Notes under the pieces: generated by a model
Database searches by the model: none
What the model was told of the DNA's origin: nothing
What the model saw: only the letters and a program-made list of their open reading frames with translations
Program-made: the position numbers and the translations under genes
Source: Mycobacterium sp. EPa45
GTDB taxonomy: Bacteria; Actinomycetota; Actinomycetes; Mycobacteriales; Mycobacteriaceae
Length of the DNA stretch: 64,000 nucleotides
Assembly: GCF_001021385.1 (NCBI RefSeq)
Contig: NZ_CP011773.1
Coordinates: forward strand, 310,001-374,000
Direction: 5' to 3'
Part shown: positions 35,883-47,175 of the stretch, in pieces
How positions within the stretch are numbered: position 1 is the first letter of the stretch
Layout: each line of letters begins with the position of its first letter

Positions 35883-37061
35883 TCAGTCCCGGGGTTCGTC
35901 GTCGGCGTCCGGGCACGGCGGCGGCAAGGGTCCCTGGAGCGCGGTGTCGGCCGGATCGTCGACGGCAGCGCCCTCGCTTTCGGCCTCCGCGGCCGCGATC
36001 TCGTCGGCGACGGCGTCCGGGTCCAGGGCTCCTTCGGTGCGGAACACGAAGAAGAACACCACCCACCCGATGGTCGAGATGAAGATCCAGCTGACCAGGC
36101 GATAGATCAGCATCGCCGAGATCGCCGCGGACAGCGCCATCCCGCTGGACACCAGCCCGGGTACCAGCACGGCCTCCACCACGAGCAGACCACCCGGCAT
36201 CAGCGGAATCGACCCGACCGCGCGGGCCGCGGCGTAGGCGACGGTCAGCCCGGCCAGCGACGGCTTCCCACCGGTGGCGTAGGCGGCGAAGGCCAGGCAC
36301 GCCACGTCGCAGACCCAGTTGAAGAACGACCAGCCGAACGCCACCCCGAGGGTGCGGCGGCTCAGGCTGACCGACTCAAGTTGCTTGAGCGTCTCGCGCC
36401 ACTTGTGCAGCCCGGTGTCGGCGGGCTTGTTGCGCACCGAATTGACCCAGCCGAGGACCTTCACACCGATGCCGTCGATGAGTTCGGGCCGGGTGGCCAC
36501 CGCCTGCGCGAGCAGCAACAGGGCGATGAACCCGCCAAGAGTGAACAACAGCGAGAACGGATTGTTCTTGGCGCCCAACAGGAATGCGCCGCCAAGGCCC
36601 AGCAGTGCCAGACCCACGACCTGCAGCGCACCCGACATCACCAGCTGCCAGGACGCGACCAGCGGAGAGGCGCCCCAGAGCCGCTGCTGCCGGTAACTGA
36701 ACGTGGCCGAGAGCACCGGCCCACCCGGCATCGTGGTGCTCAGGGCGTTACCGGCGTAGAACGTCGCCTCGGAGCGCCACTGGTGCACGATCACCCCGGC
36801 CGAGCGCAACAGCGTCCGCTGGATCTGGGCGAAACTGTGCATCGACAGCATGGCCGCGGCGGCCGCCGCCAGCACCCACCAGCCGTTGGCCGAGAACAGG
36901 CTCATCCAGGCTTTGGCCAGCTGATCCCACACCAGGGTGGCCTCGACGACCAGCACGACCAGCGCGAGGACGAGCACCGCCCAGCGGACCCACCAGTACT
37001 TCCCGCGTGCCGGGGGTTCGTGATCCTCGCGGGCGGTGTTGACCGACGCGTCATAGGACAC
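35883..37061 (-). CDS. Lysylphosphatidylglycerol-synthase-TM/UPF0104 membrane protein (Rv0204c-type)
   Basis: A 392-residue integral membrane protein with about eight helices between residues 25 and 335 and an acidic Pro-rich C-terminal tail. AIQRTLLRSAG-like and TMPGGPVLSATFSYRQ, then AAARAVGSIPLMPGGLLVVEAVLVPGL, are the conserved segments of the YbhN/UPF0104 family, related to the flippase half of MprF. It could translocate a lipid, but that is an inference. GTG 37061 begins the protein. Position between hemophore and mmpL3 region equals Rv0204c. Confidence 0.82.
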   Translation of the reverse strand: MSYDASVNTAREDHEPPARGKYWWVRWAVLVLALVVLVVEATLVWDQLAKAWMSLFSANGWWVLAAAAAAMLSMHSFAQIQRTLLRSAGVIVHQWRSEATFYAGNALSTTMPGGPVLSATFSYRQQRLWGASPLVASWQLVMSGALQVVGLALLGLGGAFLLGAKNNPFSLLFTLGGFIALLLLAQAVATRPELIDGIGVKVLGWVNSVRNKPADTGLHKWRETLKQLESVSLSRRTLGVAFGWSFFNWVCDVACLAFAAYATGGKPSLAGLTVAYAAARAVGSIPLMPGGLLVVEAVLVPGLVSSGMALSAAISAMLIYRLVSWIFISTIGWVVFFFVFRTEGALDPDAVADEIAAAEAESEGAAVDDPADTALQGPLPPPCPDADDEPRD

Positions 37062-38234
37062 GCCGATCAGAGTAACGCCGTCGACATCCCGCGACGGTGT
37101 CCGGCACGGGATGTCGGGCTGGTCAGAGCGTCTTGGGTCCGACCGTCGTCAGACCGTACTTCGATACCTGCCAGCCGGCCATGAACACCCCGATCGGGAG
37201 AGCCTTGCCCTGTCCGACCGGGGCATTGTTCTCGGTCATCGAGCTGTCGTTGACGTACACCAAGCCCTTTTTCATATCGACTTCAGTGACCACGGCGGCG
37301 TGGTCGGCGTCGGTGTAGCTGTCGTCGTCGTCCTTCTCGTACCCGATCCCGGCCCCACCCCAGACGATCGCGACGGGATACCCGACCACCACGGCTTTGC
37401 CCTCGGCCAGCGCGGCCTGGAGGTCGCGAAGCGCTTCCTGGCCACCGGCCTGGGTCTGCGCATACTCCTTGGCAGCCACGGTGACGTTGTAATGCATCTG
37501 CATCAACACCCGCGCGTCCGCCGGATCGGCGGCTTCGTCGGTGTTCTGGTCTAGATACATCTTCGATCCTGGGTTCGCGACGCTGTCGGTGGTCTTCGCC
37601 CAGTCGACCCACTGCTGCTCGATGTCAGACGGAGGCGGGGTCTTGGTGGCTTGCGACACCGCCGCCGCGGCCGCTTGCAGGACGCAGTTGGAATAGCTCT
37701 GACTCACCCAGTACTGCTTGGCGTCTTCGGCGTTTCCGTACACCCCGGTGCCGGTGACAGTGACCGTGACCTTCTCGTCGATGGTGTCGGATTTCGCGGC
37801 GCCGATTCGGATGGCGAAGTTGTGCAGCGCATCCTGCAGCAGGCCGGCGAATCCGGGGAGCCTGGCGTCGCTTCCGTTGTCGATCCTGACCGTGAAGGAA
37901 TCGGTGATGCCCGGCTGGATCAACGACTGATTTGCCGTGTAGACGAACGTTCCGGGAGCCTCGCCGGCGGTCACGGTCCCATACTTTGGCTGATCCTTGA
38001 TCGTGTAGGTCACCCCGTAGCCGTTGTTGGCAGAGCCGCCGACGGTCACGGTGATCTGCTTGTCGGTCCCGTCCTGACCGCCGATCTCGGGACCGGCGCT
38101 GGGAGCGCGGTTGAAGAAGATGTAGGCGAGTCGGCGGCCGATCTCCTCGAACACCGCCGCCGGGGTTGCCGGCTGAGCGTGGGCCGACACCGCGGCGACA
38201 GCCGCCGCAGCCGCGGTCGGCGAGCCGTTGGCGC

Positions 38235-40295
<2,061 letters not shown>

Positions 40296-40542
40296 GAACC
40301 AACCCCCCCGTTTGGGATCCGAGTCATCAGGAACGCCAGCGGTCGCAACCGGTTTCGGCGACGCAGCAAATGGAGCTTAAAACCAATTCACGCCGTCGTC
40401 TATAAACGATTTCAGTGTGCTTGTCGGCGCAAATATCGCCGCCGTTTGTTTTGCTGATTCGCCGCTGGCGCGTGACCGGGCGATTGCGACGAAACCCAGG
40501 TTCCATTCAGCGTAAGAGCCCACTCCCACTAGGCTTGGCCGC

Positions 40543-41697
40543 ATGCCGGTGACTCGAGCTGCTGACGACGAATCGGTCGATCCCTTCCTCCGCAAAGCTG
40601 CAGCGTGGTCGTGGCGTTTACTCGTGGTCGGAGCGGCGATCGTCGCGCTGCTGTGGATCGTCCGCCGCCTCGAGGTCATCGTCGTACCGGTAGCCCTGGC
40701 GACCATGCTGGCCGCCTTGCTGTTGCCTGCCGTGGACTGGCTCGACCGCCGCGGTGCGCCGCGCGGTGGGGCGGTGGCCCTGGTGCTGTTGGCCGGCTTC
40801 GCCATCTTCGGCGGAATCCTGACTTTCGTTGTCAGCCAATTCGTTTCGGGCCTTCCCGGACTGGTCGAACAGGTCACGCACAGCATCGACAGCCTTCGTG
40901 GCTGGCTCATCGAGGGGCCTGCGCACCTGAGTCGCGAGCAGATCGACAACGCCGGCAACACTGCGATCAAGGCGCTGCGCGACAACCAGGAGAAGCTGAC
41001 CACCGGCGCACTGTCCACGGCGGCCACGCTCACCGAGATCGTCACCGGCGCGCTTCTGGTGTTCTTCACGCTGATCTTCCTGTTGCACGGCGGCCGCAAC
41101 ATCTACGGCTTCGTGACCAAGATCGTCCCGTCACACACCCGCGAGCGGGTGCGTGACGCCGGGCGGGCGGGGTTCGGCTCGCTGATCGGCTATGTGCGGG
41201 CGACGTTCCTGGTGGCGCTCGTGGACGCCGTCGGCATCGGCACCGGCCTGGCGATCATGGGCATCCCCCTGGCGCTGCCATTGGCCTCACTGGTCTTCCT
41301 CGGTGCGTTCATTCCGCTGGTCGGTGCGGTGGTCACCGGGTTCCTCGCGGTGGTGGTGGCACTGCTGGCCAAAGGCGTCGTCTATGCCCTGATCACGCTT
41401 GGGCTGATCATCGCGGTACAGCAGCTGGAGGCGCACATCCTGCAGCCCCTGGTGATGGGCCGTGCCGTGTCGATCCATCCGCTGGCGATCGTGCTGGCGA
41501 TCGCAGGCGGCGGCGTACTGGCCGGCATCGTCGGCGCGCTGTTGTCGGTGCCGCTGCTGGCCTTCCTCAACAGCGCCATCCGCGTGCTCGTCGCCGACGA
41601 CCCCGCCGAGGAAGCGGCCGAACTCGAGGAGCGCGGCGACGCCGTCGTCATCGACGCCGAAGCCGACGTCGTCCCGCCGAAACGCCGCAAGGACTAG
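40543..41697 (+). CDS. AI-2E family transporter (Rv0205-type)
   Basis: A 384-residue membrane protein of the TqsA/PerM family with about eight helices. Paired helices at residues 28-85, an outer helical segment ([16 protein letters not shown]), the long hydrophobic stretch [21 protein letters not shown] and [21 protein letters not shown] are family hallmarks. Members have been linked to autoinducer export or ion/proton exchange; the substrate here is unknown. The C-terminus has an acidic then basic tail. It sits before mmpL3 like Rv0205. Confidence 0.88.
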   Translation: MPVTRAADDESVDPFLRKAAAWSWRLLVVGAAIVALLWIVRRLEVIVVPVALATMLAALLLPAVDWLDRRGAPRGGAVALVLLAGFAIFGGILTFVVSQFVSGLPGLVEQVTHSIDSLRGWLIEGPAHLSREQIDNAGNTAIKALRDNQEKLTTGALSTAATLTEIVTGALLVFFTLIFLLHGGRNIYGFVTKIVPSHTRERVRDAGRAGFGSLIGYVRATFLVALVDAVGIGTGLAIMGIPLALPLASLVFLGAFIPLVGAVVTGFLAVVVALLAKGVVYALITLGLIIAVQQLEAHILQPLVMGRAVSIHPLAIVLAIAGGGVLAGIVGALLSVPLLAFLNSAIRVLVADDPAEEAAELEERGDAVVIDAEADVVPPKRRKD

Positions 41698-41745
41698 CCG
41701 GCCGCGGCTGACTGACTCAGAGCGACAACCGGCTCTCCGGTCTGA

Positions 41746-44712
41746 CTACGAGCGCCCTTCGCGGCGCAACAGATCCGCCGCGCTGATGCCGCCGCCGCGG
41801 CGCTGGCGTTCCTCGCCCTCTTTCTTGCCGCGCGAATTCAGCTTCTCCGTGGCCACTTCGGAGTCGCCCTGATCGGGGCGGCTGACCGGGATGGCGCGGG
41901 TCTCCTCGGCGCTGACCGCGGGGGAGACGTCGTCGGTGCCGTTCTGGTCGTGCGGGGCCGGGATCGCCGTGGTGGTGTCCTCCGGAGCCGACATCGAATG
42001 CGTGGGCTCGGCCGACGGCGGCTGCGGTGGAGTCGGACCGGTGCCGGGCTTGCCCCGCAGCTCACCCAGCCACGACTCGATCTCCCGGTCCGGCGCCGGC
42101 GGCGCCGGCGGGCGGTGGGGCCGGGCCGCCGAGGTGGCGGTGTTCACCGCGTTCTTGACGACGTTCTTGGCCACCGAGAAGCGGGTGGTCGGGGCATCGG
42201 CAATCGCCCGGTCGCTGCGCTCCTGCCCACCGGCAGTAGTTGCCTCGACGGGATCCGGCATCCGCGCGGTCCCGGCCGCCGACGGTGCTTGCTGCGGCGG
42301 CGGATTGCGATATTCCGCGCGGCCCACGACACGGGGCATCGCCCGGCCCTCGCCGGGATGGGTCGGGTCGTGGACGGGACGGGCGGCCGGGGCAGGAGCG
42401 CCCGCACCGACCAGGGCGGGATCCGGCTCGCGCACGACCGGCCGCTTGCGCTCGTCGGGCAGGTGCGTCTCGCCGAGACCGATCCTGTTCTGCAGACGCT
42501 TCATCCAGCGCGGCGCCCACCAGCAATCGTCGCCGAGCATCTTCATGATCGCCGGCACCAGGAACATTCGAACGATCGTGGCATCCAGCAGCAGCGCGAT
42601 CAGCAGACCGAACGCGAGGTACTTCATCATCACCAAGTCCGAGAACACGAACGCGCCGGCGACCACGGCCAGCACCAGGGCCGCCGCGGTGATCAGGCGG
42701 CCGGTGGTCGCGGTACCGATCCGGATCGCCTCGGTGGTGGACATGCCGCGTTCTCGGGCCTCCACCATGCGGGAGACCAGGAACACCTCGTAGTCGGTGG
42801 ACAGGCCGTAGATCACCGCGATGATCAAACCGATCATCGGCGCCATCAGTGGCTGTGGCGTGTAGTTCATCACCCCGGAGCCGTGGCCGTCGACGAACAT
42901 CCAGGTGAGCACGCCCATCGTGGAGCCCAGCGTGAGCGCGCTCATCAACGCGGCCTTGATCGGCAGCACCAGCGAGCCGAACGCGAGGAACATCAGGATC
43001 GTCGTCGTCACGATCAGGAGCACGACCATCAGCGGCAGCTTGGCGAACAGGCTATGGATACTGTCCTGCTCCAGCGCAGGTGTGCCGCCCACGTAGAGCG
43101 ACACCCCCTTGGGTGGCGTGATCGACCGCAATTCGGTGATCTTCTTGGCCGCGTCGTTGCGGTTCACCAGACCGTTCTGGATCACCCGCACCGACGGATC
43201 CTTCGATGCCCCGTCGAGGTAGGACCGTTCCTTCCACATGGCGTCGGGGTTGTTGTCCGGGTCGGTGAACCCGCTGACCGCCATTGCCTTGTTGCGGACC
43301 TCCGCGACCTGCTGGTCGGTGACCGGTTGGCCGTCGTTGTTCTTCATCACCAGGGTCAGCGGCTCGGTGCGGAAGCCGGGGAAGATCTTGTCGAACTCCT
43401 CCTGAGCCGTGCGCACCGAGTTGTCCGGCGGCAGGTACTTCTCGCTGATGCCACCCAGGGACAGCTTCCCGAGCGGCACGATCAACACGATCATGAAGAT
43501 CACGATCGGCGCGGCGAACAGGATGGGGCGCTTCATCACCCGGTTGACGAGCTTGCCCCAGAAGCCGGCCTCGACCTCTTCGCGGGTCTTGGTCTTCTGG
43601 GTCTTCTCGGCGAACCAGTCGATGATCGCGCGGGAGAAGCCCCAGTTACGCAGGAACGGCACCCGCAACAGCGTGCGGACGCCGAGCGCGTCGACGTTGG
43701 GGCCGAGGATGGCCAGGATCGCGGCCAGCACGGTGATCGACAGAATCGCCGACAGCATCACCGAGGCGATGATCGCGTAGGTGATCGACTTCAGGAAGCC
43801 CTGGGGGAACAGCAGCAGTGGCAGCGACGACGCCACGATGATGACCGCGGAGAAGATGACCGTGCGTCCCGACGTCATCATCGTCCGGCGGACCGCTGCT
43901 TCGGTGTCGTAGCCCTCGGCTATCTCTTCTCGGAACCGGCTGACGATGAACAACCCGTAATCGATCGCGATACCCAAGCCGATCAGGGTCACGACCGGTT
44001 GGGCGAAGAAGTGCACGGGTGTGACGAGGGCGATCAACCGCATGATGCCCAGCGCCCCGAGGATGGACAGGCCGCCGATGATGGCGGGCAGGCTGGCGGC
44101 GACCACGCCGCCGAAGACAAAGAACAGCAGCACCGCGACCAGCGGAATGGCGGCCACCTCGGCGCGCTGCTGGTCCTCGCCGATGGTGCCGGTCAGCTCG
44201 GCGGCCAGCGGCTGCAGGCCCGCGAGCTTGACGTTGACATCCTTGATGAAGAAGTCCTTGTCGACCTTCTTGTAATTGTTCAGGATCGTGTCGTCGTCAT
44301 TGCCCTTGAGCTGGATCGACATGAACGCGTGCTTCTTGCTCGCGTCGGCCATGTTGGACAGCAACTGCGGGCTCTTGAAGTAGCCGATCGACCGCAGGAT
44401 CTCGTCGGGGTGGTCTCGCTCGACCTGCGCGAGATTGTCCAGGATCTTCTTCTGGAAGTCCGGGTCGTCGACGGTCTTGCCGTCCGGTGCTGTGTAGATC
44501 GCGATGATGTGGCCGGACGTGTCTCGGCCGTAGGCCGCGTCGGCGATCAGCGACGCCTTCACCGAAGAGCTGCCCTCGTCGTAGAAGCCACTCTGGGTCA
44601 CGTGCTTGCCGAGGCTGGCTCCGTAGATGCCGCCGCCGACGCACAGCGCGACCATGACCGCGATCACGATGTATCGGTAGCGATACACAGTTCGACCCCA
44701 CCAGGCGAACAC
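41746..44712 (-). CDS. mmpL3: MmpL3 trehalose monomycolate transporter
   Basis: A 988-residue RND transporter that moves trehalose monomycolate across the inner membrane and is essential in mycobacteria. The MFAWWGRTVYRYRYIVI start (GTG 44712), the proton-relay Asp-Tyr pairs in GLGIAIDYGLFIVSRF and YGLSTDYEVFLVSRMVEA, and two outer domains are all present. The C-terminal 240 residues are a disordered cytoplasmic tail; within it a 36-bp repeat unit (42208-42233) encodes GGQERSDRA. Order Rv0205-mmpL3-Rv0207c-trmB is kept. MmpL3 is the target of SQ109 and related inhibitors. Confidence 0.95.
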   Translation of the reverse strand: MFAWWGRTVYRYRYIVIAVMVALCVGGGIYGASLGKHVTQSGFYDEGSSSVKASLIADAAYGRDTSGHIIAIYTAPDGKTVDDPDFQKKILDNLAQVERDHPDEILRSIGYFKSPQLLSNMADASKKHAFMSIQLKGNDDDTILNNYKKVDKDFFIKDVNVKLAGLQPLAAELTGTIGEDQQRAEVAAIPLVAVLLFFVFGGVVAASLPAIIGGLSILGALGIMRLIALVTPVHFFAQPVVTLIGLGIAIDYGLFIVSRFREEIAEGYDTEAAVRRTMMTSGRTVIFSAVIIVASSLPLLLFPQGFLKSITYAIIASVMLSAILSITVLAAILAILGPNVDALGVRTLLRVPFLRNWGFSRAIIDWFAEKTQKTKTREEVEAGFWGKLVNRVMKRPILFAAPIVIFMIVLIVPLGKLSLGGISEKYLPPDNSVRTAQEEFDKIFPGFRTEPLTLVMKNNDGQPVTDQQVAEVRNKAMAVSGFTDPDNNPDAMWKERSYLDGASKDPSVRVIQNGLVNRNDAAKKITELRSITPPKGVSLYVGGTPALEQDSIHSLFAKLPLMVVLLIVTTTILMFLAFGSLVLPIKAALMSALTLGSTMGVLTWMFVDGHGSGVMNYTPQPLMAPMIGLIIAVIYGLSTDYEVFLVSRMVEARERGMSTTEAIRIGTATTGRLITAAALVLAVVAGAFVFSDLVMMKYLAFGLLIALLLDATIVRMFLVPAIMKMLGDDCWWAPRWMKRLQNRIGLGETHLPDERKRPVVREPDPALVGAGAPAPAARPVHDPTHPGEGRAMPRVVGRAEYRNPPPQQAPSAAGTARMPDPVEATTAGGQERSDRAIADAPTTRFSVAKNVVKNAVNTATSAARPHRPPAPPAPDREIESWLGELRGKPGTGPTPPQPPSAEPTHSMSAPEDTTTAIPAPHDQNGTDDVSPAVSAEETRAIPVSRPDQGDSEVATEKLNSRGKKEGEERQRRGGGISAADLLRREGRS
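42208..42233. repeat. Single core of the 36-bp repeat inside mmpL3
   Basis: CCGGTCGCTGCGCTCCTGCC continuing CACCGG matches the core of the arrays at 22698 and 53614. It lies in the disordered C-terminal tail of MmpL3 and is translated in frame. Confidence 0.7.
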
Positions 44713-44761
44713 CTAAGCTCCTAACCAAATCTTCTGCGACCTGCGCATCGGTTTCTCCTAC

Positions 44762-45451
44762 TCAGACGCGCGATGTCAGTAATGAGGACAGCGGCCGGAA
44801 CGGTTGCAACCATGCCCCCTGCTCGGGGAGCGAATCTAGGCCGATTCGCGGCAGCGGCTCTCGGAAAACACCAGGAATGTCCTCCAGGTCGACAAACTCC
44901 AAGGTATCCGACGCTAACGCCCAGCTGGCATGTTCGCGAAATCCGAGCACGTAGGCCGGGGTGCCCGCCCTGGCGATTTCCTCGAGCGGCGCGCGGAACG
45001 CCTGCCCGTCGGCCGAGGCGACCAGCACGGCGGCGAGGCCCTCGGTGCGGCGGAGTTCGATGTGGGCGAGCATGTCGGAGTCGACGTCGCTGTCCTCGTC
45101 GACCTTCGGCTTGGCGAACACCGCGAAGCCCACGTTGCGCAGCGCCTCCACCCAGGGGCGGACGACGTCCGCGCTGCCGGGCGCGATGTTGGTGAACACT
45201 GTCGCCTCCGGTTCCACCGAGATTTCCGGGTGGCCGGCCGACAGTTCGGCAGTGCGGGCCAACAGCCAACGGCCCAACGCGTCGAATCGCGGCCGGTGTG
45301 CGGCCGTGGGGCGGCCGCCGAGGATCGAGCCCAAGCCCATGTCCAGGTTGGGTGCGTCCCAGACGAGAAGTACCCGCTGAACTGGCGGGCTCACCAGCTG
45401 ATCGCCATCGTCCGGCAGGGCCGGAGCCGCCGCGTCGTGCATCACACTCAT
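44762..45451 (-). CDS. NYN-domain protein (Rv0207c-type)
   Basis: A 229-residue protein with a PIN-like NYN nuclease fold: LLVWDAPNLDMGLGSIL holds the first acidic residue, SDVDSDMLAHIEL the central ones and AAVLVASADGQAFRAPLEEI the last, which would bind Mg2+ for RNA cleavage. The C-terminal part reads LEFVDLEDIPGVFREPL. ATG 45451 overlaps the trmB stop as ATGA, so it is coupled to trmB. An RNA-processing role is inferred from the fold. Confidence 0.82.
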   Translation of the reverse strand: MSVMHDAAAPALPDDGDQLVSPPVQRVLLVWDAPNLDMGLGSILGGRPTAAHRPRFDALGRWLLARTAELSAGHPEISVEPEATVFTNIAPGSADVVRPWVEALRNVGFAVFAKPKVDEDSDVDSDMLAHIELRRTEGLAAVLVASADGQAFRAPLEEIARAGTPAYVLGFREHASWALASDTLEFVDLEDIPGVFREPLPRIGLDSLPEQGAWLQPFRPLSSLLTSRV

Positions 45452-46206
45452 CGCTGCCTCACCCACAAGAGTTCGGCCACCGCGCTGCCCGCTTGAGCCG
45501 CCTTGGTCTCGTATTTGGTCGTCGGGCGCCGAACCGAAATCGGCAGCTCGTCGCCGGGCTGGACGCGGCGCAGCAGCGGTTCGGCGTCGCCGGCCTCGGC
45601 GATCTGCACGGCGTACCCCGCGTGATCGGTGGCGGCGTGCAGCACTCCGCCCGGCTGCAGCCGGTCGGCGATGAGCGCGATCGTGTGCGGCTGCAGCAGC
45701 CGGCGCTTGTGATGACGTGATTTTGGCCACGGGTCGGGGAAGAACACCCGGACTCCGGTCAGCGAGCCGGGGCCGAACATGTGCTCCAGGACGTCGACGG
45801 CGTCGCCGCGGACCAGCCGGATGTTGGACACGCCCTCTCGGTCGATGGCGCTGAGCAGCTGAGCGAGTCCGCGTTTGTAGACCTCGGCCGCCACCACGTC
45901 GATGTCCGGTTCGGCCATCGCCATCCCGAGCGTGGACGTCCCGGTTCCGCAGCCGATTTCCAGGACGACGGGCGCCTGTCTGCCGAACCACGCCGAGGTG
46001 TCCAACAGCCCTGCGGGTTTTTCACCGATGCGCGCCTGGGTGCCCATCTCCGGCCACAGCCGGTCCCAGGCGTCCTGCTGCGCCTCGGTCAACGTCGAGC
46101 GGCGCGAGCGAAAGCTGGTGATGCGCGGATACGGATGCGCTGGCCAGGCATCGGGCGTGGTTGAGCCCCCTTGGCGCTGCGCATGCATCAGTCCATGGTC
46201 GCTCAT
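45448..46206 (-). CDS. trmB: tRNA (guanine-N7)-methyltransferase
   Basis: A 252-residue SAM-dependent enzyme that methylates G46 in the tRNA variable loop. The SAM motif is VLEIGCGTGTSTLGMA; the family signature VRVFFPDPWPKSRHHKRRLL and the C-terminal RPTTKYETKA, which contacts tRNA, are intact. ATG 46206 (MSDHGLMHAQRQG) was chosen; the longer upstream reading is low-complexity and overlaps the divergent gene. It equals Rv0208c in context and is followed by the coupled NYN gene. Confidence 0.92.
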   Translation of the reverse strand: MSDHGLMHAQRQGGSTTPDAWPAHPYPRITSFRSRRSTLTEAQQDAWDRLWPEMGTQARIGEKPAGLLDTSAWFGRQAPVVLEIGCGTGTSTLGMAMAEPDIDVVAAEVYKRGLAQLLSAIDREGVSNIRLVRGDAVDVLEHMFGPGSLTGVRVFFPDPWPKSRHHKRRLLQPHTIALIADRLQPGGVLHAATDHAGYAVQIAEAGDAEPLLRRVQPGDELPISVRRPTTKYETKAAQAGSAVAELLWVRQR

Positions 46207-46299
46207 GAACAGAGGTGTACCCGCCTCGTGGTGCAGATTGATACCCAACAGTTGCCTTCCCCTGGTAGTGGCTCGCGCCACAGGCCCGCTGGTGTCAGC

Positions 46300-47175
46300 A
46301 TGTCCGGTGTGGTGCGGGTCAGCGTGATCGGCCGTCCCGGGTGCGGTCGGCGCACGGTGACGCGGGTGCTGCATGCGGCCGGTGTGGCGATGGCAAGTGT
46401 GCCTGGCACGCCTGACCTCGATGTTTACGTGTTCGCCGAGACGCTGAAGCCCGAGGACCTGCGCGCGCTCGGCACACCGACACGGTCCGTCGTCGCCGTC
46501 CTCAACAAGGCCGATCTGACCGGCTTCGGCGGCGCCGGACCGGTTGCGGCAGCCGCCGAACGGTGCCGGATGCTCGGGGACCGCACTGGTGTACCGGTGT
46601 ATCCGCTCGTGGGCCTTGCCGCAGTGGCTGCGCTGGACGACTCAGTCGTCGACGACGAGATGCTCGACGGGCTGCGGGCGCTGATCACCGAACCGGCTGA
46701 TCTGGGCTCCACCGACCGGTTCGCGGCCGGCGAGCACCGTCTGCCGGGCTCGCTACGCCAGCGGCTGCTTGCCCGCCTCGATCTGTTCGGCATCGCGCAC
46801 GCGGTGCTGGCGCTGCGTGGCGGCGCGGGCCGCGCGGAGGTCCTGGCCGCGCTGCGGCGGGCCAGCGCGCTCGACGGTCTGCTCGCCGGTATCGATGCTG
46901 CGGCTGCGCCGGTGCGCTACGAACGGCTGCCTGATTGCCCGACGGACGAGGCGGTCGACGCCAGAATGGCCGCGGCAATCGAGGTGGTGCGGGCCGCCGG
47001 CATGACGGTCGACGGCGGTGCCGGCGCCGCGGCGCACCTGCGGCGTGCGATCGTGTGGCAGCGGTATTCGCGCGGACCGGTCTCGCGGCTGCACGGCCGC
47101 TGCGGCGCCGATATCGCGCGCGGATCGCTGCGGTTGTGGGAACGCGCCGGCGGCGTCCCGGAGCCGCTACCGTGA
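46300..47175 (+). CDS. P-loop GTPase-like protein with altered Walker A (Rv0209-type)
   Basis: A 291-residue protein. The N-terminus VRVSVIGRPGCGRRTVTRVL resembles a Walker A loop, but Arg replaces the lysine of GxxxxGK[ST]. VVAVLNKADL matches the G4 motif (NKxD) of GTPases, and a helical domain follows. ATG 46300 was chosen; GTG starts nearby are possible. It overlaps the next gene by 4 bp (GTGA). The pair equals Rv0209/Rv0210, of unknown function; the combination of GTPase-like and coiled-coil membrane proteins recalls bacterial dynamin-like systems. That idea is speculative. Confidence 0.75.
   Translation: MSGVVRVSVIGRPGCGRRTVTRVLHAAGVAMASVPGTPDLDVYVFAETLKPEDLRALGTPTRSVVAVLNKADLTGFGGAGPVAAAAERCRMLGDRTGVPVYPLVGLAAVAALDDSVVDDEMLDGLRALITEPADLGSTDRFAAGEHRLPGSLRQRLLARLDLFGIAHAVLALRGGAGRAEVLAALRRASALDGLLAGIDAAAAPVRYERLPDCPTDEAVDARMAAAIEVVRAAGMTVDGGAGAAAHLRRAIVWQRYSRGPVSRLHGRCGADIARGSLRLWERAGGVPEPLP

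Noticed and set aside
42386..42398. A further repeat copy on the other strand within mmpL3
   Set aside because: Only about 12 bp (GGGCAGGAGCGC) match and the flanks do not; probably chance in GC-rich sequence.
41950..44724. 924-codon open frame antisense to mmpL3
   Set aside because: It mirrors mmpL3, is rich in His/Asp/Arg/Gln as expected for an antisense frame of high-GC coding DNA, and has no domain.
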